DNA of 64,000 bases. Origin: Lepidurus packardi (Eukaryota; Arthropoda; Branchiopoda; Notostraca; Triopsidae). How positions within the stretch are numbered: position 1 is the stretch's first letter; each line of letters opens with the position of its first letter. Shown one piece after another: positions 24,777-36,487 of the stretch. Under the pieces are notes generated by a model that was given only the letters and a program-made list of their open reading frames with translations, was not told the DNA's origin and searched no databases. Location: the NCBI GenBank assembly GCA_023053545.1, contig JAKZAN010000002.1, positions 3,146,375 through 3,210,374 on the forward strand. The letters are read 5' to 3'. Position numbers and translations under genes: made by a program.

Positions 24777-25659
24777 ATTACTAAGTAATGGTAAATTTTG
24801 AAAGCCAAGCTTAGTCTTTTATTACACAGTGCAAAAAGTTTGTACCTTTATTGTTACAATTGGGGGCAAAGTCTTTAATTATATGCTCAATACAGTAGAT
24901 TATGGGGGTAATATGAATTGTTTTCATTGGGTGAGATCTTATTTGTTTTTGAGAACCGTCATATATTTCTCTATCTTTGTGTAAAGCTAAAGCTGAATGG
25001 GTTTTCAATACTCGTAGGATTTGTAGATAGATGAAGTAAATGCTTCCCTTTAGCTGTTGACGAAGTTACCAGCAAAGCGTGTTTACGTTTTAAATTTATG
25101 AAAAGCCTATGCCTCAAGCGTTAGTATAACTGGCGCCACTCGCTCTCCGATTGGACGGGTAACTTCCCGTGTATAAACTTTTGCTCGGATAAACACAAGA
25201 AGTACGCACATTACTTTAAATATATATGTATTGTAAGGTTACTAGAAGTCTACGGGTCTCGAAAATGTTCGAAAATAGCCGTGACGCTTTTATTGTAACC
25301 TGATCCAAATTCAGAAGTAAAAACGTTCGCCAATTTAGTGCAAAGGATTTATTTTTTATTAGCTTAAAGCCAGCAGTTGTAGTCATACATATTGTTTCCC
25401 TTTGCTTTCATATTCACGTTTTAAAAAGTATGCGAAAAGGAACGAATAACCCACAGAGGTAGAAAAAGAAAATAGCTGGAAGCTAGAATGCGAATGAACC
25501 GGAGCACATTATATTGAACTGTCTTAAAAAAAGGGAGGGGGGGGGGGGGGGGGGACTAAAACAGGGACTAATTGGCGAGTTTCAGAAACGTTAGCGTGGA
25601 TAGAGAATCAGAGTCGTTTCTCTTTTTTATTTTATTGACGTATCCCATTTATCAACAAC
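24777..25659. other. PSPH-septin convergent 3' region with poly-G tract
   Basis: This is 3' UTR of both convergent genes and spacer. A run of 18 G at 25537-25554 follows an A-rich stretch. Minus-strand AATAAA hexamers just below 25640 fit septin polyadenylation. No coding sequence was recognised. Confidence 0.5.
25537..25554 (+). repeat. Poly-G homopolymer (18 G)
   Basis: This unbroken G run lies about 110 bases past the septin stop. It is C-rich in the septin sense direction. It could form a quadruplex and is a likely place for assembly length error. Confidence 0.8.
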
Positions 25660-27526
25660 TCATTTCTTTTTGTTTTTGCCTAGCGTTAGTGTATGGTGAC
25701 CCAATGTGCCTGTGCTGTGCGTAAGCAATTGCTGGCGTCTCTTTGCCAATTCCGCCATGTCTTCTTCCAGTTGCCTTCTCGATTCTTCTAATCTCCTTTT
25801 CTCTTCGGCATGCTCCTTTTTCAACCGATCAAATTTGGCATGTAACTATTTTTTTTTAAAGTAACAAAAGAATATAATAAAAAATTATATACATTTTTGG
25901 ATTTCATGTCATTGTACCTCCTTTTCCGAGTCTTTTAATTCCGCTTCCTTCTCCTTAACGCGGGTAACAAACTGCTGGCGCATGGCGTCTTCTTTTTGCT
26001 GCAATTCCTGACGTAATGCTACGCGCTTGTGCTCGTAAGTTTGCTGGAAGCTGCACGGTTTGTTATCAGAATCGACGTCGCTGAAACCCATCTGTTCAAG
26101 ACGGCCACGACGATAGAGCTCGTAGTGCCGCAAGTGGGTCATTTCCCGCATGTCTTCCATGTTGGTTCGGATCAACATCTCTCGCAGCTTCACGAAGTCG
26201 CAATGAGCTTCATTCTCCACTGGAAAAAAAGTTTTTCGTCAAAAGTGAGAAGACAGAAAAGATTCATTCGGCATCTTAGATTTCAAAACCAAGCAAGTTT
26301 TTACCTTGAACTGTTCCCCACGGATATTGGCGCGCTCGGACCATCTTATTGGCCACTCGAACGAAATCGGTACTTCCACATACAGCGAAAGGAATCAGAG
26401 AATTCATTGCAGTATTTACTTCAGAAACGGTTTCATCGTCCACCGGAAATTGATAGATTTGGACCCCATTGCTGACTAATTCCGAAATGATCTTGGCCTT
26501 AAAAAATGGAAGTAAAAATCTAGGATTTTAAAATTCGAATTATATTCAAAATTAGGATAATTTTAGTATTTAAAGAACTATTTGATTATTTTTGTTTAAG
26601 TATATGTACAAAAAGATTTTCTAACTATAATTATATCAAACTTTTCTACAAAAATAAGTTATTATTCTTTTAGTATTTATTATTTGGAAAGAAAAATAAT
26701 AAATATTAAGAAACATTTATTACTTTAAAACGCTGTAATTCAGCTTTGGAGATTGTGTCAGCTTTCGCAATGATAGGAATAATGTTAACTTTGGTATCCA
26801 GTTTTTTCATGCAGACCAAATCGATGGATTTTAACCTATTGGGAAGAAAATAAACTTTAAACTAATTTCAATGAAATTTTGTCTTAAATTTGCTTTACCC
26901 ATGACCAGTAGGGCAGACAAAGTATAAGCAAGCGTGAATGCGAGTATCATGGAACATTCCCAACTGACGTTTAATCTTCAGTTCTTCTTGTAAGTAACCT
27001 TCGAATTGGGCGTCGGTATAATCCACGATTGGTTTGAAGGAATCTTCCTTGTTGACTTGGTCCCCGTACCCCACAGAATCCACAATCGTCAGCTGTGAGC
27101 GCAAACACAAAGGGACACGGAGTTTAGTTGATAACTTTCCAATTTTCTAGAGGTTTAGTGTAAAATACTTTGAGTTTGACGCTGCTTTCTTGCAATTCAT
27201 AAGTATGGGCCTTGAGTTTAACGTTCGAGAGAGTATGAGGACTAGCAGTTGACTCAAAATTAGTGTTAAACAACGAATCCATTAAAGTTGATTTACCCAT
27301 CCCAGTCTCACCTAAAAACACGCTTAATTAAGTAAAATATAAGCTTTAAATGAATATTACGTTTACCTATGCATAGAATGTTAAAGTTAAAGCCAGACTG
27401 GATGGATTTCGAGACAAGTTGGTCGGGCAGTGTATCAAAGCCAACATGTCCTGCGAGTTTGAGACTTCTAGTCTTCATGTTCGAGTCTTCCATCTGGTAC
27501 ACATAAGACATGTTTAAGTCAGGCAT
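25660..27526 (-). CDS. Septin (SEPT6/8/11 group)
   Basis: Seven exons on the minus strand: 27367-27526, 27169-27311, 26899-27092, 26724-26835, 26305-26497, 25918-26219, 25660-25845; 429 residues, as for the SEPT6 group (about 427-434). The P-loop GETGMGKST is at residues 54-62, the switch region is [11 protein letters not shown], and the G4 motif AKAD lies near 189-192. The septin unique element is [21 protein letters not shown]. The C-terminal 110 residues form a charged coiled coil ([24 protein letters not shown] in part). Septins are GTP-binding filament proteins acting in cytokinesis, cortex organisation and cilium base barriers. The start is the ATG at 27526, just after a cag acceptor. 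The transcript probably begins in a non-coding exon near 27570-27620, which carries a short out-of-frame ATG. Confidence 0.93.
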
Positions 27527-27569
27527 TCTGCATGAAAACTAGCAAACTAATTAGGTTTACCTTTACCCC

Positions 27570-27587
27570 CATCGTAACGGCGGCCAT
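27570..27587 (-). other. Candidate uORF in the septin 5' leader
   Basis: On the minus strand an ATG in good context (ccATGGCCGCC) at 27587 opens a frame that ends in a GT donor. Spliced to the exon at 27527, the frame reads MAAVTMGVK, then Asn-Ala and a stop. That stop overlaps the septin ATG by a few bases. The frame therefore cannot be the septin N-terminus and would act as a short upstream ORF. The splice is predicted by eye. Confidence 0.35.
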
Positions 27588-27860
27588 GGTTGTTAATTTC
27601 GTTTCCGCTTCCCCGTTATCCTTGGGTTATTTTGGTTCTTCTTAATCGCCACCGGTCAGTTTGAGTTGACGCCCAACAGCTATACAAGAATTCAAAGGGG
27701 TGTGGACTTCTATCGGGGACTTGATATACAGTATCGATAAATTTGTCATAACAAGCTTCTATCGGTACCTTCCAGATGTGCGTGGAGGCGTGTTTAACCT
27801 TCATTGTTTTCTTCAATTCTAGCACGCTGTTGGCTAGAAAGGAGGCCGTGAGAAGCTACA

Positions 27861-27873
27861 GTTGCTAGGTAAC
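27861..27873 (+). promoter_or_regulatory. X-box (RFX binding site) in the septin/IFT122 divergent promoter
   Basis: GTTGCTAGGTAAC fits the X-box consensus of two half-sites (RYYNYY and RRNRAC) with a one-base spacer. It lies about 110 bases upstream of the IFT122 ATG, the usual distance for RFX sites driving ciliary genes. The shared 455-base region also serves the septin gene. Confidence 0.75.
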
Positions 27874-27981
27874 GGACAAGACACACCGAGCAACCTTTGA
27901 ATACACAAAAAACAAAACATCGAAGAAGCAACACACAAAATGGAAAAAGTTTGCTAAATTACGAGCGGCTTTGGATTAAAA

Positions 27982-30900
27982 ATGCGTACAGTTCAAACTT
28001 GGATTGACAAAGTACACGACAGAGACAACAATGAACAATGGTACAGCTACATTGTCAAATAAATCCACTTTCTCCATTCCCTTCAAATTACTAATTGAAA
28101 CGCGCACTAACATACGTTCTCACAGTATTTACAGCATTTGCTTCAGTCCTGATGGCTCCCAATTGATAGTTGCCGCTGGGAACCGCGTTTTAGTCTATGA
28201 TCCCAGTGACGGTTCCCTTCTCCAGCCTTTAAAGGGTCATAAAGACGTTGTTTACTGCGTTTGTTACGCCAAAGATGGAAAACGTTTCGCCTCCGGTGCT
28301 GCCGACCGCAATGTTATAATCTGGACATCAACGCTCGAAGGGATCTTGAAATATTCGTAAGCACAAATAAAATAAAGAGAAACAACCAACATCAATCAGT
28401 AGCATTGATTTCTCAACTTTAAAGGCACAATGACGCTATTCAGTGCATGGCATATAACCCAGTAACGCACCAACTTGCAAGCTGTGCAGTCAGCGACTTT
28501 GGGTTATGGTCCCCAGAACAGAAGAACGTCCAAAAGCACAAAATAACGTCAAGAATCAATTCTTGTGCTTGGACCAGCGATGGAGCCTTTCTTGCTTTGG
28601 GTCTTAGCAGCGGAATAGTCTCTATACGGTCAAAAGTAATTTATTGAATCCTTTTTCACCAAATCAGTCTGTTTCATTTTTCTTTAAAAATAGAAATTAA
28701 TAGCTATATGTGCGCTTATTTTCTAGAATGGAGATGAAAAACAACGTATTGAACGGCCTGGAGGCAGTCAAACTCCTATTTGGGGCCTTTGCTGGGTTTC
28801 AAACATGTAAATCTTTATAAGAAATTCACTTGTGAGAATTTTTGGAAGGTTAAAATCTTTATTTTGTGTAGAGATGAGCAGTATGACAATCTTGTGGTTG
28901 CAGATTGGGGCCAAGCTCTTTCTTTCTACTCTATCCATGGCAAACAAGTAGGAAATTACGTTGCTTCATTAAAAAAAATAGGTACAAAAATTCAAGAGAA
29001 TTTTGGTTTATTTTAGGTGCATAAAGAACGTCATTTGGGTTTCAACGCCACCCAAGTGAGTCTGTATGAATACATGGGTGGCGAATACTTACTGGTTTGC
29101 GGTTCTGGCAAGCAATGTTGGCTTATGAGCAAAGAAGGAATTAAATTAGGCCAAGTTGCCGAACTCGAAGGTTGGGTTTGGTGTTGTTCAGGCAAATCAG
29201 AATCAACTTACATCGTAATTTACTTAACATACACTTCTTATTAATTTAGAACATTAAAGAGTTTTTTTTTAGGCTGTAGGATGCCAAGACGGAACTGTGG
29301 TTCAGAATCAAATAATTTTCAATACAGTTCATGGTTTATATAAAGAACGGTACGCATATAGAGAACATATGACTGATGTGGTGATTCAGCATCTCTTAGA
29401 TGACCAGAAGGCGAGAATAAAGTGCCGAGACCTCGTCAAGAAAATTGCGGTTTACAAAAACCGTCTTGCAGTAACTACTTTTCTTAGAAATAAAATATAT
29501 GAGTATTCATTTGTATATTTTAGGTGCAATTGTCAGAACGAGTAGTCATTTACGAGATGTATACTAATGAGGATACCATGCACTATCGAGTCAAAGAACG
29601 ACTCAGCCAGAAATTGGAATGTAACTTACTGGTGATTTGTTCCCATCATTTGGTGCTTTGTTTGGAGAAAAAATTGGAGAGTTACAGTTTTCAAGGCTTG
29701 AAAGAACGGGAATGGCATTTGGATTCCTTAATTCGATACATTAAGGTCATTGGAGGGCCTCCTGGCAGAGAAGGGTTGCTTTTAGGCCTCAAAACTGGAG
29801 AAGTGAGTAATTCAATCAGGATGTGACTAGTTTGTGAATAATGTTAGACAATTTTTCTTTCTCTTGGCAGATTTTGAAGATCTATTTGGATAATCCTTTT
29901 CCGTTGTCGATTCTCAAGATCCCTTCAGCTGTAAGATGCTTGGATTTAAGTGCAGATAAAATGAAATTGGCCGTCGTAGACGAGAATCACGTTTGCCTCG
30001 TTTATGACGTCAATACGAAGGAATTATTGTATCAAGTAAAATCAACTTAGCTTACAACTCGTTAATAATCCATGTTAATTATGTATTTAGGAACCGAATG
30101 CAAATAGTGTGTCTTGGAATTTGCAATGCGAGAGTATGTTGTGCTTCTCTGGGCAAAATCTGCTGAATATTAAAGCTTCGGATTTTCCGTGCCATCAGCA
30201 AAAATTTAGCGTAATTTTTAAGCGTTGTTATTGTTTATCTGTAATTAATAGAGTTGATTTTAGGGATTTGTGGTAGGATTTTGTGGAGCCAAGATCTTTT
30301 GCTTGCAAACGTACAACATGTCGACTTTAGAAGTTCCCTTGTCGGCTCCTATGTACCAGTATTTAGAGAAAAAGATGTTTAAGTATGCGAATGTGACTTG
30401 TTTCGAAACAAAGTCTTAATATTTGGGTTTTGGTAGGGACGCATATACGGTGGCTTGTCTAGGCGTGCCTACAAGTGACTGGAAACAACTAGCACAGGAG
30501 GCTTTACAAGGTTTAGAATTCGCAATTGCTAAGAAAGCCTTCACGCGAACGCAAGATCTTAAGTATTTGGAGCTTATTACATCCATAGAGGTGAGAATGC
30601 ACATTATTGAGGTCAAATGATGGGGGTTTGTTAACAAGTTTGAAAGAAGGTTTAGCAAGGCGTAAAATATGTGCTCGCTCATTGGTTGACGATGGCAACT
30701 GCCTCTCAAGCATGTGCTTACTCTTTACGTTACGACGGATTTAAGGTTTGACAAATTATTCCGTGTTTTTTCCTAGTTTCAACAAGAAAAAGGGATAAAA
30801 GATCCTTCTTTGTTGTTGGCGGATATGTTGGCTTGGGAAGGAAAATTCCATGAAGCTGCTCGCTTGTACAAAAAAGCGGGGCATGACCATAAAGCGCTGA

Positions 30901-33239
30901 AGATGTATACCGACATGCGAATGTTCGATTTAGCTCAAGTAAGATCATATTACGAGCGTTTTTGTACTCTTTATCTTCATTTTCATTATTGTAGGAGTAT
31001 GCGTCTAATGATGCTTCAGAACAACGGATGGATTTGCTGAAACTGAAGGCAGATTGGGCTCAAAACATGAACGAGCCTCGTGCAGCAGCAGAAATGTACC
31101 TAAGTGCAGGTGAAACTACCAAAGCTATCGAAATAATTGCAGCCCAAGGTTGGGGCACCATGTAAGTACTTTTTGTTAAAACGTCCCCTTTTTAGTTTTG
31201 CAATATTATTGGTTTTTTTAGGTTAGCAGAAGTAGCGCGAAAATTGGAGAAAAGTGACAAGGATGGATTGCTCCTCATCGCCAAACACTTACAGAAGCTT
31301 AATATGACTGTAGCAGCAGCTGATGTGCTTCGGAAAGCCAACGAATTACCGTCTTTAGCCAAACTTTATGTGGAACAACAGAACTGGGAAGAAGCCCTAC
31401 TGCTTGGAGAGCAACACAGCGAACTTTTGGCAGATGTTTACTTGCCCTACGCTCATTGGTTGGCTGAAAATGACCGTTTCACTGACGCTCAGGAGGGTAA
31501 ACCATTTTTGCCATTTACTTGTTGAAATGATGTCAAATCAATGAAGTTATGCGTTAAATTGCTTGAAAACTTAAAATAATCTGCATTTTTGTTATTCAGC
31601 GTTCTTCAAAGCTGGAAAACCGGAAGTTGCTTACAGAGTTTTGTCGCAACTAACTCTAAATGCGGTTAAAGAGTCCCGTTTTGAAGATGCGGGTTATTAT
31701 TACTGGGTTTTATCAATTCAAAGCCTCCGATTAGCAGCTATGTGAGTTTTTCTTCGGTTTTAGAAAGACAGTTAAAATTCGAAATATTTAATGAAGGTGG
31801 GGTTAATGGGTTTTTGATTAGGGAGTCTCAAATGTTGGTTCGTTTTAAAGATCAACAGAAGAAAAGCGCAGTTTATTACGCCTACCACGCCATACATCGA
31901 TTTACGGTAAAATCTTAAGCAGCGTTAACGTTAATTAGAAACTAAGTATTTTATAAATTAGAACGAACCCTTCACGTCATACATGCCTGATGCGTTATTC
32001 AATATGGCAAGGTTCCTCATGCACGAATTATTGCACCAAACTCTCCCTGGCGTCTCGAAATTGTAAGCAACAACTATTTGGAAAAGATTAATCAGAATTA
32101 ACTGGATTTTGTGGATAATCAGTGCGGTTTTGTACGCCTTGATGAAGCAAGCCAAAGCTTTAGGAGCATTTAAACTCACCCGCCAAGTGCTAAACCAAAT
32201 GCAATCCTTGCGAATTCCTACCCAGTTCCAAGTAAATGAATTGGTTTAATTGCTAGTTAAATATTTCCCTCCCCCCCGGAATTAAGGAAAACTATCTCTC
32301 TAGTTATATGAATTCAAATTTAGTTGAAGTTGTCACTATACTTCTTAATGCTAATTATCTAATTGAACTATTAACTTGAGGTTTGGATTTTTACGACTTA
32401 TTTTTTTTAAATTATTAAGTTTTCGTTTAGTAGTTCGTTAATCAATCTCGAAACTTAAATAATTTTTAAGGAAAGCGTCGAAATTGCAAGTTTGCATATA
32501 CGAGGGAAACCATTCCAAGACGCCGAAGAACTTTTGCCATTGTGTTATCGCTGCTCAACGACCAATCCGTTGTATAACCCCAAAGGCAACGCTTGTATTC
32601 TCTGTAAACAACCGTTTTTCCACTCCTACGTCTCATTTGGTACCTTAACCGTAAAAGCGCTCTCGAATGACACGTTTAATAACGAAACTTCTCTTTTGGT
32701 AGAGATATTGCCGTTGGTTGAATTCCAGACAGAAGATGGAGTCAGCAACGAAGAAGCGTTGGCGCTCATACGGTCTACAGCGAATGAAGAACCTAAAACG
32801 AAGGATATTATGCAGTTTAACGAAACTAGTGAAGATCCTTTTGCAGCTAATTTACCCTTGGAGGTGAAAATTTCTAGATTTTAAGTAACTGTTACATTGT
32901 ACTTTTCCAATTTCTTGTTTCTAGGGTGAAGAGTATAAACCGCTGACAATCAATCGAGCTTCATTGCGAACGTTGCAACCCAATGAAGTTCTAATTTGCA
33001 AATGGCCAAGCCCCTTAAAATACCAATATTTTCGTAACTTACTGCCTGACGTTCCTTTGAGGCACTGCAATCACTGCAACAAAGTAATGAAAGCAACTAT
33101 AGTACGGTCTTAAAGAAGCGGAACTGCAAGTTCATGTTTATATTCTTAAAAGGTATTCCACGCTGACGACTTCGAACTTCAAGTTCTACAAAAAGGACAC
33201 TGCCCCTTCTGCCGAAACTCATTTCCACAGCAAGAATGA
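27982..33239 (+). CDS. IFT122: IFT122, intraflagellar transport complex A subunit
   Basis: Twenty-two exons: 27982-28040, 28126-28356, 28425-28635, 28727-28806, 28872-28947, 29017-29214, 29273-29470, 29524-29802, 29871-30035, 30091-30210, 30264-30382, 30437-30590, 30777-30938, 30995-31161, 31222-31496, 31600-31741, 31822-31906, 31962-32062, 32123-32231, 32471-32863, 32925-33083, 33153-33239. They give 1,189 residues (human 1,241). The N-terminal half is WD40 repeats ([40 protein letters not shown]). The C-terminal half is TPR-like helices ([30 protein letters not shown]). Two zinc-binding patches close the protein (CYRCSTTNP with CILCKQPF, and CNHCNK with CPFCRN). Known role: core IFT-A subunit for retrograde transport and ciliary entry of membrane proteins. 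The start [10 protein letters not shown] matches the family start and is joined through a short first exon. An X-box lies upstream. Confidence 0.95.
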
Positions 33240-33353
33240 TCTCCGAAAATTTGAAATTCTGCAGGTTTCTTTTATTTTATAATGAAACTCATTTCCACAG
33301 CAAGAATGATCTCCGAAAACTTGAAACTCTGCAGTTTTCTTTTCTTTTATAAT
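33214..33353 (+). repeat. Two-copy 70-bp tandem duplication at the IFT122 3' end
   Basis: Units 33214-33283 and 33284-33353 are nearly identical, differing at a few positions. The first unit carries the last codons of IFT122 (RNSFPQQE and stop) and the second repeats them in the 3' UTR. The period is exactly 70 bases. Confidence 0.9.
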
Positions 33354-33552
33354 GAAAATCCGATCCCGTCCGAGAGCAACTTTGTGATTCATTCCATGTA
33401 CTGCACTGATCTTTTTGCCAATACAGAGACAATTCGCATCTATCTCTCTTGGTTAAGCTTGTAAGTAACCTCTGTGGAAGAAAAAAAGAGCAAAAATATG
33501 TTTTAAAAATAATTAACTTTAAAATGATGACTTAATCGAAGAAAGCTGATCA

Positions 33553-34145
33553 TTACGGCAACTTCATCCTCATAAAGATCCACGTGGTGAAGAAGGAGAC
33601 CAGTATGCAAGCGAAGCCCACGAAGATAAGCAAAAGACGATTCAAACGAGGGGTCGAAGGAGAATGAGTTTGGTCCAGAATCACGTAACCCAATCCTCCA
33701 ATAGTGAACATGAAACTGGAGGCTAGACCTTCCATGATGTATTGTCCATTCACACGATAGGGCATAAACGCAACCTAACCAGGTGATTTGAACAGAAGAA
33801 ATTGATTTACACTTTAAAAGAAATAACAGTTAGGAATTTCTTTTCATTTTACCGGTTTGGAATGGCCATGTTCATCAGTGGTGGATCCAATTGAAGGAGG
33901 CTCCACAATCACGTCATAAATTATTCCTAGAGAGTCCGTGATATATTAAGTTTTTAATTTTTTTTTGGACAACGACGAACAAAAGAAACCGAAAGTTATT
34001 ATTTACCTCCACATACTAAAAAGTACGAAAGAAGAACTAAAGCGAAAACAGTCATCGCTGAAGGTTGGCGAATCCATGACGGCTTTTTTAGCCGTAGATT
34101 TGGCACTTCTAACACGGAAAAGGGAATTTGGAATAGGTTTTCCAT
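33553..34145 (-). CDS. OSTC: OSTC / DC2, oligosaccharyltransferase complex subunit
   Basis: Three exons on the minus strand (34007-34145, 33853-33926, 33553-33774) give 144 residues (human 149). Conserved blocks are [65 protein letters not shown] and the C-terminal FMRMKLP. It has three hydrophobic membrane segments. It is a subunit of the STT3A oligosaccharyltransferase, linking the enzyme to the Sec61 translocon for co-translational N-glycosylation. The vertebrate C-terminal residues after KLP are absent. The ATG at 34145 starts the family N-terminus. The gene is divergent from RABL6, with 239 bases between the two start codons. Confidence 0.95.
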
Positions 34146-34384
34146 CTTGAGACGTTTTTCCAATGTTTTGGGGAGCGTCACCGCCGGTTCGACACGTGTT
34201 TAGCCCCGCCTACCGATAGAGACCGGGCACTTTGGATCATCAAATACGAACCGCAACTTGCAAAATGTTCCCTAGGGAAAAGGCGTGCTTTAAAGATATG
34301 AAAGCGGCTCATTTTTTGGGCAAATAGACTCTCTGTATCGGATTAAAATTGCGACTCTTGTGTGTTGTACTAAGAGTTTGTGAG
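34146..34384. promoter_or_regulatory. Compact divergent promoter, OSTC / RABL6
   Basis: Only 239 bases separate the two start codons, so the promoter region is shared. No specific motif was recognised. Confidence 0.5.
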
Positions 34385-36487
34385 ATGTTTTCTGCGTTTA
34401 AGAAACTAACGTCCGGTCGAGATGCAAATGCAGCGCAACAACAGCAAGGCATGCAAACCATGGCCTCTTCACTGCAGAGAAAATTCTCCAAGGGCATCCA
34501 ATATAACAGTAATTAGCTAAAATTTTCTTAATTCCTGTAACTATAATCTGATGATTTACTTTGCAGTGAAAATTGTAATTAAAGGCGACCGCAATGTCGG
34601 AAAAACCTGCTTATTCCATAGGTTACAGGGTCATCCATTTTTAGAAGAATACATTCCAACTCAAGAAATCCAAGTAAAACGGCTAAAAATCTTCTGCTAA
34701 TAACCGTCTTCGATAGGTCGCGAATGTCAATTGGAACTACAAAAATACAGAAGACGTGGTTAAAGTCGAAGTTTGGGACGTGGTAGACAAGGGGAAGAAA
34801 AAGAAGCCCTTAGAAGGGTTGAAACTAGCTACGAAGGGTAATTCAGGGCCTGTTAACCTTCCCGAAGATCCTGCACTAGACGCGGAATTCGTAGACGTTT
34901 ATAAAGGCACTCACGGCGTTATATTCGTTCTTGATATTACCAAAACTTGGTATTTAATTCAGTGTGAATCATTTAGCAATGATTTTTAAAAGAACCTGTT
35001 TTTAGGACGTTCGACTACGTGAAACAAGAGCTTCTAAAAGTTCCCACTCATATTCCCGTTCTGGTAATGGCTAGTCATCGAGATATGGGTCACCATCGCA
35101 CAGTTTCAGAAGACGACGTTCGGTTTTTCATTGAAAGCCTGGAGCGGTAAGAATACTACTCGTTTTCTCGCATTTTTCCTAGCTAAAAATGTATTATTTA
35201 GGCCTGGAGACGCAGCTCAGATACGTTTCGCAGAATCTTCAATGCGAAACGGGTTTGGTTTAAAGCTCCTTCACAAATTCTTCAATTTACCTTACCTCGC
35301 TTTGCAAAGGGATTCTTTACTCAAGCAAGTAGAGACAAATCGCCATGAAATGAACTTGACAAACGAAGAATTGGACATTTACCAAGAAAGCGAGGACGCT
35401 TCTTACGAAAGGTACGCAACACTCACATAAATCCTTGAATTCTAACTCTATGGTTTTTACGAAGGTTTCAAGACGCTTTGAATCAAAGGCGAAGACAAGT
35501 TGCAGATTCTCTGTCCTTCACCGCAGCTCCTAACATCGTTTCTCCTCAACAACAACAGCAGCAAGTGGGAAGACCTATGTCCACACCTATTTCGACCTTA
35601 AAAGCCTTAAACATCCATTCTCCCATTTCTTCACCTGCTCCGGTAGCTAGTACACCTGTTGCGAAACCTGTAGTGGTATCATCGCAGCCAGAACGCAAAG
35701 AAAACCCCTCGACTCCGCCTACTACAGTAAAAAGTGAGTCTATAACTCCGTTTTAAAGCCAAAAATAACCTAGTTAGCCTATTTTTAACCTAGTTAAAAA
35801 TCGAATTATTTTTTGATTATTGAAAGATGTGTCCATCGTTAATCCAAGTGTGGGAGTGGATGATTACGTCGCAGCGGGGACTATTGATGCGTTTTTGGAA
35901 GACAATGACTCGCCTTCGATGCCCGAAACGCGAGGAATGGCAGACGGAAGCGAAAGTGATAGGTAAACACGCTTAATACCGTCTATTTTGTGTTTATTGT
36001 TCATTTTCATAGTGATGAGGAAGGGAATCCGATGGTTATGGATTTCCAGGATGAAATTGACGATGAAGACTCTCATCCGTCCGCCTTGATGCATCGTGTG
36101 ATCTTTCAAGAAGAAAGCGAAGAAGAGACTGTGACGACAGTCGTGATGCAAGCCCAGGCGTTAAAAATTAGACAGACTGAGGCGCCTGCTGAGAAGAAAT
36201 CGCAAAACAAGGTGGACGAAGTGGAGGTGGATACTTTGGATGACTGGTTAAACGATGGCGAAAACGAAAAAGGTTTCAAAAATGAAACATCATCGAGTTT
36301 ACCTGTGTTGGGGGTCGAAAGCGGGATTAAAAAGAAGAAAAAGAAAGAAAAGGGCGAGAAAAGCAAGAAGAAAGAGGGAGGGAAGGAGAAGAAAAAAAAG
36401 AAAAGTATCAAGGAAAACAACGATTTAGAAGAGTTTCTCACCGGTTTGCCTGACTCGCGCTCTGTCGAAGCTTATGAAGAACTGTGA
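34385..36487 (+). CDS. RABL6: RABL6 (Rab-like protein 6 / PARF / RBEL1)
   Basis: Eight exons: 34385-34508, 34567-34673, 34717-34949, 35006-35146, 35202-35411, 35465-35733, 35827-35962, 36013-36487; 564 residues (human about 729). The start MFSAFKKL matches the family. The GTPase-like domain carries P-loop GDRNVGKT (residues 48-55), [24 protein letters not shown] and the insert ending [11 protein letters not shown]-terminal to it come [20 protein letters not shown] and a long disordered region. That region includes a short acidic motif near [16 protein letters not shown] and a lysine-rich stretch before a final LEEFLTGL. Vertebrate RABL6 is a nucleo-cytoplasmic GTPase linked to cell growth; its invertebrate role is less clear. 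The shortening is in the disordered tail. A poly(A) signal AATAAA is at 36527-36532. Confidence 0.93.

Noticed and set aside
27570-27587. MAAVTMGVK as the septin N-terminus
   Set aside because: Neither available donor gives the phase needed; the joined frame stops at once, so the ATG at 27526 is the start.
30591-30776. IFT122 intron 12 as host of a snoRNA or an extra exon (longer than most neighbouring introns)
   Set aside because: There is no convincing C/D or H/ACA box set, and the flanking exons join in frame without extra coding sequence.
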